Source: Candidatus Cerribacteria bacterium 'Amazon FNV 2010 28 9'
Lineage (GTDB): Bacteria > Patescibacteriota > Microgenomatia > UBA1400 > UBA12028
Direction: 5' to 3'
DNA length: 41,509 bases
NCBI GenBank assembly: GCA_003176165.1
Contig: PSRQ01000062.1
Coordinates: forward strand, 1-41,509
Position numbers and translations under genes: made by a program. Below are positions 8,641 to 17,319 of this stretch, piece by piece (the first letter of the stretch is position 1; each line of letters starts with the position of its first letter). The notes beneath the pieces were generated by a model, which saw nothing but the letters and a program-made list of their open reading frames with translations, ran no database searches and was not told the origin of the DNA.

Positions 8641-9885
8641 ATGCAACCACTCGCCTCTCTCTTGCGTCCCACAGCACTGGATGAATATATTGGCCAATCT
8701 CACTTAGTCGGTGAAGGCAAACCACTACGTAAAGCGATTGAACAAGGTGAGTTGTTTTCCATGATTTTTTGGGGACCACCAGGGGTCGGAAAAACCACGT
8801 TGGCAAAAATTGTGGCCACGGCAGCCGGTGTTCCCTTTGTCGAACTTTCAGCTGTTAGCGCAAAGAAAGAAGATATAAAGGCAGTGCTACACAAAAATTC
8901 TTCTCCCCTTTTGAAGGGGAGAACACAAGAGGAGTCACTAACTTCTTCAACCACCGTTCTTTTCCTTGACGAAATCCATCGTTTTTCCAAAGCTCAACAA
9001 GATTTCTTACTTCCCTACGTTGAATCTGGAGAACTCACATTAATTGGAGCCACCACAGAAAATCCTTCTTTTGAAGTCATCGCTCCCCTCCTCTCTCGTT
9101 GTCGTGTTTTTGTCCTGCATGAATTAACTGATGATGAAGTCAGTCAAATTATCGATCGCGCTCTTTTGCAACTTCCCCTCCTCTTGGAGGAGGGGGTAGG
9201 GGGAGGTGAGAGTACTAAGAAAGTCAGAGAAACTAAAAAATTGACAATTGCCCCCGATGCCCGTGACTGGCTCATCGCCATGAGCAATGGCGATGGTCGT
9301 CAGTGTGTCACGATGATTGAAAACACAATAAAACTCTACGGAAAAATAACGCTTGAAACGCTGAAAGAAACATTACAATCAAAGCATTTACGCTTTGATA
9401 AAGCAGGAGAAGAACACTACAACACAATCAGTGCCTTTATCAAAAGTATGCGCGCCAGTGATGTCGACGCAGCGCTCTACTACCTTGCTCGTATGGTGGA
9501 TGCCGGTGAAGATCCTTTGTTTATCGCGCGGCGTATGGTCGTCTTTGCCTCCGAAGACATCGGTATGGCACAACCGACAGCCCTGGTCGTCGCCAACGCT
9601 GTATTTCAAGCATGCAATACGATCGGGTTACCAGAATGTCAAGAAAATTTAGCTCATGGTGTGGTGTATTTAGCAACTGCGAAAAAGGACCGGCGCGCCT
9701 ATGATGCATACATGAGCGCTCTCGCCGATGTGCGGCAATTTGGAAACCTGCCAATTCCGCTGCAAGTTCGTAATGCTCCAACCAAACTCATGAAAGAGAT
9801 TGGATACGGAAAAGGATACGAGATGTATACAGGTGACAGCTTGTTACCCGAAAAATTGAAAAAGAAAAAATACTTTCAAAAATGA
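8641..9885 (+). CDS. rarA: Replication-associated recombination protein A (RarA/MgsA AAA+ ATPase)
   Basis: RPTALDEYIGQSHLVG, GPPGVGKTTLAK, VLFLDEIHRFSKAQQDFLLPYVE, GATTENPSFEV. Start placed at 8641 because 8605 is the -35 box of the putative promoter. Confidence 0.92.
   Translation: MQPLASLLRPTALDEYIGQSHLVGEGKPLRKAIEQGELFSMIFWGPPGVGKTTLAKIVATAAGVPFVELSAVSAKKEDIKAVLHKNSSPLLKGRTQEESLTSSTTVLFLDEIHRFSKAQQDFLLPYVESGELTLIGATTENPSFEVIAPLLSRCRVFVLHELTDDEVSQIIDRALLQLPLLLEEGVGGGESTKKVRETKKLTIAPDARDWLIAMSNGDGRQCVTMIENTIKLYGKITLETLKETLQSKHLRFDKAGEEHYNTISAFIKSMRASDVDAALYYLARMVDAGEDPLFIARRMVVFASEDIGMAQPTALVVANAVFQACNTIGLPECQENLAHGVVYLATAKKDRRAYDAYMSALADVRQFGNLPIPLQVRNAPTKLMKEIGYGKGYEMYTGDSLLPEKLKKKKYFQK
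8896..8935 (+). repeat. In-frame palindromic element A1
   Basis: aattcttctccccttttgaaggggagaacacaagaggagt; 9-bp stem TCTCCCCTT-TTG-AAGGGGAGA; identical over 40 nt to A2. Confidence 0.9.
9172..9209 (+). repeat. In-frame palindromic element B1
   Basis: cttcccctcctcttggaggagggggtagggggaggtga; 9-bp stem CCCCTCCTC-TTG-GAGGAGGGG; identical over 38 nt to B2. Confidence 0.9.
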
Positions 9886-9902
9886 CACGCGCTGCAAGTC
9901 GG

Positions 9903-9946
9903 TGTCATCCTGAAGCATGAAGTGCAACTTCAAGCTGAAGGATCTA
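9903..9946. repeat. GTCAT-type hairpin element (half) between convergent genes
   Basis: gtgtcatcctgaagcatgaagtgcaacttcaagctgaaggatct. Confidence 0.6.
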
Positions 9947-9960
9947 CTCAAAAATATTCT

Positions 9961-10572
9961 CTACTTTTCTATTGTGACAGAAATCATCTTGTCGCCAACG
10001 GCGATTTTGTGTACCACATCAAGCCCCCTCACGACTTTTCCAAAAATGGTATATGCATGTGGAAGTGGAGTGTCGGCGAGCATGATAAAGAACTGGCTTC
10101 CATTCGTGTTTGGTCCCCGATTTGCCATAGCGACTACACCTTCTTTATATCCGTCTTTGTAACTTTGTGTGTTTGGGTTGAGTTCATCTTCAAACGTATC
10201 ACCGAAAATAGAATGACCACCCGTCCCATTGCCATTTGGATCACCACCTTGGATTACAAACCCTGGTTCGACACGGTGAAATGTCAACCCGTTGTAATAG
10301 CCCTCACTCGCAAGTGTGGCGAAGTTTTCTACCGTTTTTGGAGCGTCTTGTGGATAGAGTTGAATTTCAATATCACCTTTTGCCGTGTGAATTTTCATGA
10401 GAGTCGCTGTCATCATTTTTATTCCTTTCATTGGAGTTGAACTCGGTGTACTTGTCGGGACACTCGATGGTAATGTGAGTGATTGTTGTTCCACAGGAGC
10501 ACTGGTGCTCACACATCCTGTAAAGAGTAAGGAAGCCAGTCCCATTCCCAATATGAACATGTGTGCTTTCAT
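9961..10572 (-). CDS. Cyclophilin-type peptidyl-prolyl isomerase, lipoprotein-like
   Basis: LFTGC lipobox; FHRVEPGFVIQGGDPNGNGTGG, GSQFFIML, HAYTIFGKVVRGLDVV. Confidence 0.9.
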   Translation of the reverse strand: MKAHMFILGMGLASLLFTGCVSTSAPVEQQSLTLPSSVPTSTPSSTPMKGIKMMTATLMKIHTAKGDIEIQLYPQDAPKTVENFATLASEGYYNGLTFHRVEPGFVIQGGDPNGNGTGGHSIFGDTFEDELNPNTQSYKDGYKEGVVAMANRGPNTNGSQFFIMLADTPLPHAYTIFGKVVRGLDVVHKIAVGDKMISVTIEK

Positions 10573-10584
10573 ATACGCATTCCC

Positions 10585-10612
10585 TATCTCTAAGCTCTAT
10601 ATCTCTAAGCTC
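10585..10612. repeat. Two-copy tandem repeat tatctctaagctc (period 15) in a divergent intergenic region
   Basis: tatctctaagctc-ta-tatctctaagctc. Confidence 0.75.
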
Positions 10613-10632
10613 TAACAAAGTATAATGAACTC

Positions 10633-12825
10633 ATGCAGTCGATACAAGTAGACGGATTGTCCATTCATGTTGAAACCTTCGGCAAAGGGCCTCTGCTCAT
10701 TTTGTTGCACGGATGGGCCAATACTTGGGAAGCTTGGCTACCTCTCATTCCGTTCCTTTCCGACCACTACACAGTAGTGATTCCTGATCTTCCGGGATTT
10801 GGTCAGAGCCAAGGACCAACTGAGGGGTGGACCACTGAACAGTACGCACACTGGCTTTCCCATTTTATCGATTTTATTCAACAAGGTCGGAATAACACTA
10901 GTCACCAGTCACTAGCCACTCGTCATTCTTTCTCACTGATCGGTCATTCGTATGGTGGCAAGATTGCAGCTGTGTATTGCGGTTTGCAACTTGAACCGCA
11001 ACCGCAAAATCTCATTCTTATTGACGCTTCAGGGATTCCTTCCACACTGACTCCTAAACAACAACTCTTGCGCGCTGGAAGTAAATTATTACCAATTAGC
11101 GTGAAACGAACATTGAAAATAACCGCGCGTCAAAAGTTGTACGCAGCATTTGGAGCAGAAACCGACTACATTCATGCCAATCGTTCACAACAACTTACAC
11201 TTAAAAAAATTTTACGTGAAGATATCTCTTCCCACCTTCCAAAGATTGCAATTCCAACATTGCTTGTGTGGGGAGCACAAAAGAAATTTCCTCCACTCGA
11301 ACATGGTGAAAAATTTCATCAACTTATTCCCAATAGCGAGTTGCGAACATACAACACGGGACACTTTCCTCACCATGAGCTACCTGAACAAGTCGGCAAT
11401 GACATTCTCTCTTTTCTTCAGAAAGATAATTCTTCTCCCCTTTTGAAGGGGAGAACACAAGAGGAGTTGGTGACTCCCACCAAGACTCAACCTCTCGACA
11501 CACTCCTCGCTATATTGCAACAATCCGAATATGAGTGGAAACGTACACTGGTATGGATCGGCGAACAATCACGTGAGCAGCACATCCATCCGAAAGAATG
11601 GACGACAAAATTAAAATTGTTAAAAACCCTCACTCAATGCACTGCCCCAATGTTTGGACAAGAACGATCGCTGGCATTGTGGAACACACTTTTCATGTAT
11701 CCCCAACATCTCTATTTTTCCTTTGTCATTTGGAGAGCAACCATTACATTGCGACGACTCCAATACGAGGGGTTGGACGTTATTTGCATTGCAGGAAGTT
11801 TTGCAAAAACATCAACAAAAAATATCGTGACACATGTTCTTTCTGATTCAAAACATGTGTTGCAAACACCGGGAAACATCAATGTCATGATCGGGATTGC
11901 ACGCGTGATTTTGAACGATGTAACTTCGCAGCACAATGTATTTGTGGTGGAGCTTGGTGAGTACAACCCTGGCGATATGAAAGAATTTGTGGAGTTTTTG
12001 AAACCTTCGTATAAAATTCTGACTCCCATTGGACTGGCACACGTGGAGCGTTTTGGAACTGAACTGCAATTGGAAGATGAGTTTATGCAGTTTCTAACTG
12101 TCCATCCAAATGTCCCGACATTTGTCCATGAATCGAACAAGCAGATCCTCGCATCACATCATATTGCTAACAACGTGAATTGGTATGGTCCTTCATTGAT
12201 AACTGACGTCGTCATCGATCGTGCAGGAACCGAATATGATGTCATTCTTCCTTCTCCCCTTTCCAAGGGGAGAGAAGAGAGGAGTCTATTTCATTTTTTT
12301 ATCCCTCTCCTGGGAAAACACAATGCTATCAATACAGTGCCTGCAATCCTCCTCGCTCACACACTCGGACTCACTAACGAACAGATCAAAGGAAAATTGC
12401 GCACACTTCCATTTATTCATGCGAGACTCGAACCTACATTGCTTGAACACAATATTTTATTGTTGAACAATGGATACAATAGTAATCCGGGGACTGCCCG
12501 TGAATCGCTTGCTGTATTAAAAGCATTGAAGGGATCACAAAAAATTGTCATTACGCCGGGTTTTGTAGAAATGGGCAAATTGCAAGCAAAGGCAAATGAA
12601 ATATTTGGAGAAGAAATCACTCAAGTCGCAGACATGGTGGCAGTTATTCGGGGCGCAAATGAAGATGCAATTTTGCAAGGGCTGAAAAATAAAAAGTTTA
12701 AGGAAACCAATATTGTAATTGCGGACACAGAAGAAGAGGCGATGCAAAAACTGCAGGATCGCATTAAACCAAACGCCATTATCCTTTTTGAAAATTCACT
12801 GACAGAAATTTATAAGAAAAGTTGA
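10633..12825 (+). CDS. Alpha/beta hydrolase - Mur ligase (MurF-like) fusion protein
   Basis: N-terminal LLILLHGWANTWEAW, GFGQS, LIGHSYGGKIA, NTGHFPHHELPEQV; C-terminal IAGSFAKTSTKN, VVELGEYNPGDM, GKHNAINTVPAILLAHTLGL, LLNNGYNSNPGTARESLAVLKAL (MurF-like central and C-terminal motifs). Confidence 0.85.
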   Translation: MQSIQVDGLSIHVETFGKGPLLILLHGWANTWEAWLPLIPFLSDHYTVVIPDLPGFGQSQGPTEGWTTEQYAHWLSHFIDFIQQGRNNTSHQSLATRHSFSLIGHSYGGKIAAVYCGLQLEPQPQNLILIDASGIPSTLTPKQQLLRAGSKLLPISVKRTLKITARQKLYAAFGAETDYIHANRSQQLTLKKILREDISSHLPKIAIPTLLVWGAQKKFPPLEHGEKFHQLIPNSELRTYNTGHFPHHELPEQVGNDILSFLQKDNSSPLLKGRTQEELVTPTKTQPLDTLLAILQQSEYEWKRTLVWIGEQSREQHIHPKEWTTKLKLLKTLTQCTAPMFGQERSLALWNTLFMYPQHLYFSFVIWRATITLRRLQYEGLDVICIAGSFAKTSTKNIVTHVLSDSKHVLQTPGNINVMIGIARVILNDVTSQHNVFVVELGEYNPGDMKEFVEFLKPSYKILTPIGLAHVERFGTELQLEDEFMQFLTVHPNVPTFVHESNKQILASHHIANNVNWYGPSLITDVVIDRAGTEYDVILPSPLSKGREERSLFHFFIPLLGKHNAINTVPAILLAHTLGLTNEQIKGKLRTLPFIHARLEPTLLEHNILLLNNGYNSNPGTARESLAVLKALKGSQKIVITPGFVEMGKLQAKANEIFGEEITQVADMVAVIRGANEDAILQGLKNKKFKETNIVIADTEEEAMQKLQDRIKPNAIILFENSLTEIYKKS
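11428..11467 (+). repeat. In-frame palindromic element A2 (at domain junction)
   Basis: Identical 40 nt to 8896..8935; same reading phase (NSSPLLKGRTQEE). Confidence 0.9.
12251..12285 (+). repeat. In-frame palindromic element A3
   Basis: cttctcccctttccaaggggagagaagagaggagt; same stem as A1/A2 with TCC loop, same phase (SPLSKGREE). Confidence 0.8.
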
Positions 12826-12831
12826 CGATTG

Positions 12832-12875
12832 TCATTTCGAGCGAAACGAAGTGGAGTCGAGAAATCTCTTTCGAT
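12832..12875. repeat. GTCAT-type hairpin element (half)
   Basis: tgtcatttcgagcgaaacgaagtggagtcgagaaatctctttcg between convergent genes. Confidence 0.6.
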
Positions 12876-12962
12876 TCACAATATCTTTGTTAAAGTCACA
12901 CAGACTCTAACAGTAAACATATTTTCCTTTTACCTACTCTCTACTCGCTATAATCTAATACC

Positions 12963-14441
12963 TTACAAGAGTTTTACTTTCCGTGCCACATCGTATGTGG
13001 TGATGTATTGATAAAATATAACAGGTGAATCCTGCACAAGTGTGGTTTGAAACTCTTGATAAATGAGTTTGCGTTGTTCCTTATCTGTGGTACGACGCCC
13101 ATCTTCAAGTAACTTATCAACTCGTGGATTTTTATAGTGTGTAAAGTTAGTCGGCTGTGTCGAATCCCACATCGTGTACTGATCAGGGTCATTGGGAATT
13201 TGCTGTCCTGCGACAATAACTTGAAAATTCTGCGTGTCAGGGAAACTCGTGATGTGTTCATTGACTTGAATCCGCTTATTCTCACATTGATCTCGTGGAG
13301 CTGCGTTGGTCTGTTCACATTGATCTGCAGTCATATTACCTAGCTCTTCCCAATCATGCTTCGCTTGATCGGCAATCGACGTATAGTTAGGCGGTGTCTG
13401 AAGATCTAATACGATTTTGGTGGGTGTTTCTAACTTCATGAGTAAATTGGTTGCTGTCGTCATATTTTGATTGTAATTTTCTACATCATTTGCTTGGGTA
13501 ATGTATGCAAATGATTGCGGATCGATCGGTGAAATCGCACGATTTTGGGTCGGTTTTTGAAGAGCAAAGTTGAGTGCCTGACGTAATTGTTTATTTGCAA
13601 GAGGATTATTAATATTTTCCAGCTGCACCATATTAAAAAAGAGACCGATATATTCATCAGTATGTGTACGTGCAGTCACACCCACATTTTGCTGGGCACT
13701 CAAATCTTCTGTGCCCAATAGTCCTTCTACTGTGTCAACTTCACCACGTTTAAATCCGATAATGGCATCGTGCTCTGTCGCATAAAAGCGATAGACAAGT
13801 TCGTCAGAGTTGCTTTCCAATGTCATTTCATCAATACTTCCGCTTTGATTACTAATCGATGCGATACGATACTTCCCAAGCCCAACAATTTCTTGTCGTG
13901 GTTGGAACAAAATATTGTGATAGCTGATTTGACGAAACAAAGGTTGTGACACAATAGAGGTAAAAGAAACAGGGAGGACTGGCTCTTGTGCATTGGGATC
14001 TTGTTTTTGTGCTGTCAGACGGAACACAATATCATTTTGAGAACGAGAAACTTGGGTGTCTGCAAAGTTGTACGTCACATCCTCAGGAGTTACTTCTTTT
14101 CCGTCTTGCCACGCGACTTTGGGCCGAATTGTGAAACGGTAGGCTTTTCCATTTTCTTCCCGTGAGAATGAGGATGCGAGAGCAGGAACAACGTCTCCAT
14201 TTTCAAAACTTTGGGTTAAACCAAAACTTACTTTTTCTTGAATATCGCGGGGGATCGCAGCAAGTGAATAATGTCCTACACGACCAATATATATCGTTTT
14301 TTTCAATCCTGGGATCACAGCAAATAATCGAATCGAAATAAGGGAAAGAATGACGCCAGCAATGACACTTACGATAAGAACTGTCTTGTGACGATCATAA
14401 AATGCTTGCACGTACCACAACGTGCGACGCCAACCACGCAT
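12963..14441 (-). CDS. ABC transporter extracellular solute-binding protein family 5 (SBP_bac_5)
   Basis: RFTIRPKVAWQDGKEVTPEDVTYNF, LRQALNFALQK, TMWDSTQPTNFTHYKNPRVDKLLEDGRRT; SD aaggag. Confidence 0.85.
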   Translation of the reverse strand: MRGWRRTLWYVQAFYDRHKTVLIVSVIAGVILSLISIRLFAVIPGLKKTIYIGRVGHYSLAAIPRDIQEKVSFGLTQSFENGDVVPALASSFSREENGKAYRFTIRPKVAWQDGKEVTPEDVTYNFADTQVSRSQNDIVFRLTAQKQDPNAQEPVLPVSFTSIVSQPLFRQISYHNILFQPRQEIVGLGKYRIASISNQSGSIDEMTLESNSDELVYRFYATEHDAIIGFKRGEVDTVEGLLGTEDLSAQQNVGVTARTHTDEYIGLFFNMVQLENINNPLANKQLRQALNFALQKPTQNRAISPIDPQSFAYITQANDVENYNQNMTTATNLLMKLETPTKIVLDLQTPPNYTSIADQAKHDWEELGNMTADQCEQTNAAPRDQCENKRIQVNEHITSFPDTQNFQVIVAGQQIPNDPDQYTMWDSTQPTNFTHYKNPRVDKLLEDGRRTTDKEQRKLIYQEFQTTLVQDSPVIFYQYITTYDVARKVKLL

Positions 14442-14457
14442 ATCGCGTTTCTCCTTA

Positions 14458-14682
14458 TTATCGAAGAGCTACTGCCGCAATTGAGACACAGAAGAACACA
14501 ATAATCAAGATAATAGTCGAACGGAAAAGCACTTTTTCAACTCCTCGCCTCGTATGGAAACTCTCTCCTCCACCTCCCCAGGTACTTCCAAGTCCACTCC
14601 CTTGTGCTTGGAGCAAAATAGCCCCCACAAGAAGAAGCGAAATGACAATTTGAACAATAAGCAAGATGGATTGGCGGTTCAT
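14458..14682 (-). CDS. secG: Preprotein translocase subunit SecG
   Basis: Two TMs with QAQGSGLGSTWGGGGESFHTRRGVEKVLFRSTI. Confidence 0.85.
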   Translation of the reverse strand: MNRQSILLIVQIVISLLLVGAILLQAQGSGLGSTWGGGGESFHTRRGVEKVLFRSTIILIIVFFCVSIAAVALR

Positions 14683-14735
14683 ACGGACTTCATTATATCA
14701 TCGATATCTTCTTGACCCTATACCCCACCTCTCCC

Positions 14736-14773
14736 TTGACGCTCTCTGCTAGACGCTATACGCTTCCTTCATG
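14736..14773 (+). promoter_or_regulatory. Leaderless promoter TTGACG-N17-TACGCT-N6-ATG
   Basis: TTGACG 14736-14741, TACGCT 14759-14764, ATG 14771. Confidence 0.75.
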
Positions 14774-15610
14774 ATTGATACTCACGCTCATCTTAACCTT
14801 TCCCCGCTTTGCGAACACCCAGAAGAAATTCGCCAGAAGGCGCAGGAGTGCCATGTCAATATGGTTATATTACCAGGGGTGGATCTTGAATCCAGCAGAA
14901 AAAGTATCGAACTAAGCAAGACATTGATGAGAACAAAAGCAGCTATCGGTATTCACCCGCAAGAAGCAACTGCTACTCTGAATATTAAGGCAATCCGCTC
15001 ACAGTTTGAGGCATGGTTACAAAACGAGGAAGTTGTGGCAATTGGCGAGTGTGGACTCGATTACTGCGAACTTCACGATCTTCCCAAAGAACAGGCTCAA
15101 GTAAAAAGAACTCTCCAACGGAAACTGTTTGGCATTCACATCCAACTCGCCAAACAGTTCAACAGACCGCTCCTAATCCACTGTCGCAACACACGCTCTG
15201 CAGAAGAAAAAGAGCAAGAAGACATCAACGCATATACAGATAATCTTGATACACTGCGTCATTTCTCTACCACGGACGGCATCATTCCATCATTCGTTCT
15301 TCATTGCATGTCGGGATCGGTTCCTTATCTTGAAGAAGCACTTCATATGGGAGGATATATTAGTTTTGCAGGCAATGTTACATACAAAAATGCGCAACAT
15401 ATACGTGACCTTCTTCATGCTACACCTCTGGGGAGGCTGCTTCTAGAAACTGACAGTCCTTTTTTGAGCCCTCAATCCAAGCGTGGAACATCCAATGAAC
15501 CAGCAAATATCAAAGAAACATATGAATCTGTGGCAAAAGAGCTAAACATGAGCTTCCACCAACTCGAGCATATTGTTGAAGTCAATGCTCATCAACTCTT
15601 TCATATATAA
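14771..15610 (+). CDS. tatD: TatD family metal-dependent hydrolase
   Basis: MIDTHAHLN, VAIGECGLDYC, PLLIHCRN, LLLETDSPFLSP. Confidence 0.9.
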   Translation: MIDTHAHLNLSPLCEHPEEIRQKAQECHVNMVILPGVDLESSRKSIELSKTLMRTKAAIGIHPQEATATLNIKAIRSQFEAWLQNEEVVAIGECGLDYCELHDLPKEQAQVKRTLQRKLFGIHIQLAKQFNRPLLIHCRNTRSAEEKEQEDINAYTDNLDTLRHFSTTDGIIPSFVLHCMSGSVPYLEEALHMGGYISFAGNVTYKNAQHIRDLLHATPLGRLLLETDSPFLSPQSKRGTSNEPANIKETYESVAKELNMSFHQLEHIVEVNAHQLFHI

Positions 15611-15673
15611 TTTTCAAATGTCACACTATTCCACTTATTGAAAATTGCAAAATTGTAAATTGAAAATTGGCTC

Positions 15674-15688
15674 TATAATATCGGTATG
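15674..15688 (+). promoter_or_regulatory. Leaderless-type -10 box TATAAT-N6-ATG
   Basis: TATAAT 15674-15679, ATG 15686. Confidence 0.6.
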
Positions 15689-17176
15689 CTCAAGCGTTAT
15701 GTCCGCCGTCATCCGGTGAAAACCCAGCGATTTCTAGAAATTTTGCCTGGTTTTGTCTCTTGGTCACTCATTCTCTTCCCATTTTGGGGATCGTTTGTGG
15801 TCCCTATTCTGGTGTCGTACTACATCATCGCTTTTTCAGTCTATTGGTTGTACCGCTCGCTCACCATGGCAATACTCTCGTTGCTCGCGCACATTCGGAT
15901 CAACGCCAGTATGCAACATGATTGGCTTGAAGATGCACAAAAATTTGATGATTTTAAAAAAATTCATCACCTCATCATCGTCCCTACGTACAAAGAACCT
16001 CTGCATACACTTCAACGCTCCCTGACAGCTCTTTCAAAACAAACATTTCCACTCAACCGTATCCACATCATGCTCGCCTTCGAACAACGAGAAGGTGAGG
16101 AAGCACACAAAAAAGCGCACGAACTCATTACGGAATTTGGCTCAACCTTTGGCTCTGTGCAAGCGACCTTTCATCCCGACATTCACGGTGAAGTCAAAGG
16201 AAAATCATCAAACATGGCTTGGGGAGCGCGGCATGCAAAGAAGTACGTTGTGGATACACTGGGAATTTCGATTGAGTATTGTACGATCACGAGCGAAGAT
16301 GCTGATGCCATTTTTGACAAACAATACTTCAGTTATTTAACCTATGACTTTTTGAAAGATAAAAAGCGCTATAACCGAATTTGGCAGGGAAGTATTCGTT
16401 TTTACAACAATATTTGGCAAGTGCCAGCCCCTGTTCGGGTCCTCGCATCTATCTTTTCAGTTGCGCAAATGTTCATTTTGATGCGCCAAGACCGACTGAT
16501 CAATTTTTCCACGTATTCCACATCGCTTCGTCTCATTGACTCGATTGGATATTGGGACACTGATATCATCCCTGAAGATTATCACCTTTTCTTCAAAGCA
16601 TATTTTGCACTCAAAGGAGATTTGGAAGTGAAACCTATTTTCTTGCCTATCTTAGCTGATGCCGCAGAAGCGCATGGATTTTGGTCCACAATGCACAATC
16701 AGTACGAACAAATTAAACGATGGGCTTGGGGAGTCAGTGACGATGCATATATCATCAAACAATGGATCCTAGCGGAAGATGTCCCGTTTTGGGATAAAAC
16801 AATTCGTGTGTTAAAAACGATGGAAGATCATTTTTTGTGGCCAGTGAACTGGTTTGCAATTACAGTCGGGGCACTTCTCCCTCCTTTTTTGAATCAAGAA
16901 TTTAATCGCACGCAAATCGGGAAAACGCTTCCTCAACTTTCATCCGCAATGCTTACGATCTCTCTCATTTCTCTGTTTGTTATTTTTCTTATTGATGCGA
17001 ATGCCCGTCCAAAAAGTCCGCATAAACGCAGCATTTTTGGACGAATTATGCAACCGTTTGAGTTTTTAATGGTCCCTATTTTAGGCTTTTTCTTTTCAGC
17101 ACTTCCTGGTATGGATGCACACACACGCCTCATGCTGGGTAAATACTTAGAATACCGCGTCACTGAAAAAGTGTAG
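15686..17176 (+). CDS. Membrane glycosyltransferase family 2-like protein
   Basis: IIVPTYKEPLHTLQRSLTALSKQTFP, TSEDADAIFD, PEDYHLFFKAYF, QIKRWAWGVSD; several TMs. Confidence 0.82.
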   Translation: MLKRYVRRHPVKTQRFLEILPGFVSWSLILFPFWGSFVVPILVSYYIIAFSVYWLYRSLTMAILSLLAHIRINASMQHDWLEDAQKFDDFKKIHHLIIVPTYKEPLHTLQRSLTALSKQTFPLNRIHIMLAFEQREGEEAHKKAHELITEFGSTFGSVQATFHPDIHGEVKGKSSNMAWGARHAKKYVVDTLGISIEYCTITSEDADAIFDKQYFSYLTYDFLKDKKRYNRIWQGSIRFYNNIWQVPAPVRVLASIFSVAQMFILMRQDRLINFSTYSTSLRLIDSIGYWDTDIIPEDYHLFFKAYFALKGDLEVKPIFLPILADAAEAHGFWSTMHNQYEQIKRWAWGVSDDAYIIKQWILAEDVPFWDKTIRVLKTMEDHFLWPVNWFAITVGALLPPFLNQEFNRTQIGKTLPQLSSAMLTISLISLFVIFLIDANARPKSPHKRSIFGRIMQPFEFLMVPILGFFFSALPGMDAHTRLMLGKYLEYRVTEKV

Positions 17177-17228
17177 AATTTTGCATGAATTAACCATCAA
17201 TATAATACGGTGTTTTTTTATTCCACAG

Positions 17229-17313
17229 AAGATTCTTCGCTTGTCCCGCTTCGCGTGACGTCTCAGAATGACAAATAGGTGTTGACCCCTCATCATTTAC
17301 GCTTTACGCTTAC
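17229..17313 (-). repeat. Repeat cassette copy 1 (hairpin element plus leaderless promoter), inverted relative to 28058..28141
   Basis: About 60 nt with one mismatch to the reverse complement of 28083..28141, extending into the promoter. Confidence 0.88.
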
Positions 17314-17319
17314 ACTATG
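17282..17319 (+). promoter_or_regulatory. Leaderless promoter TTGACC-N17-TACGCT-N6-ATG
   Basis: TTGACC 17282-17287, TACGCT 17305-17310, ATG 17317. Confidence 0.75.

Noticed and set aside
11712-12140. 142-aa minus-strand ORF within the fusion gene
   Set aside because: Overlaps a strongly supported Mur-ligase domain and has no recognisable domain.
12940-12962. Promoter-like cgctataatctaatacc before the SBP gene's 3' end
   Set aside because: No plus-strand gene follows; may be a promoter remnant but cannot be supported.
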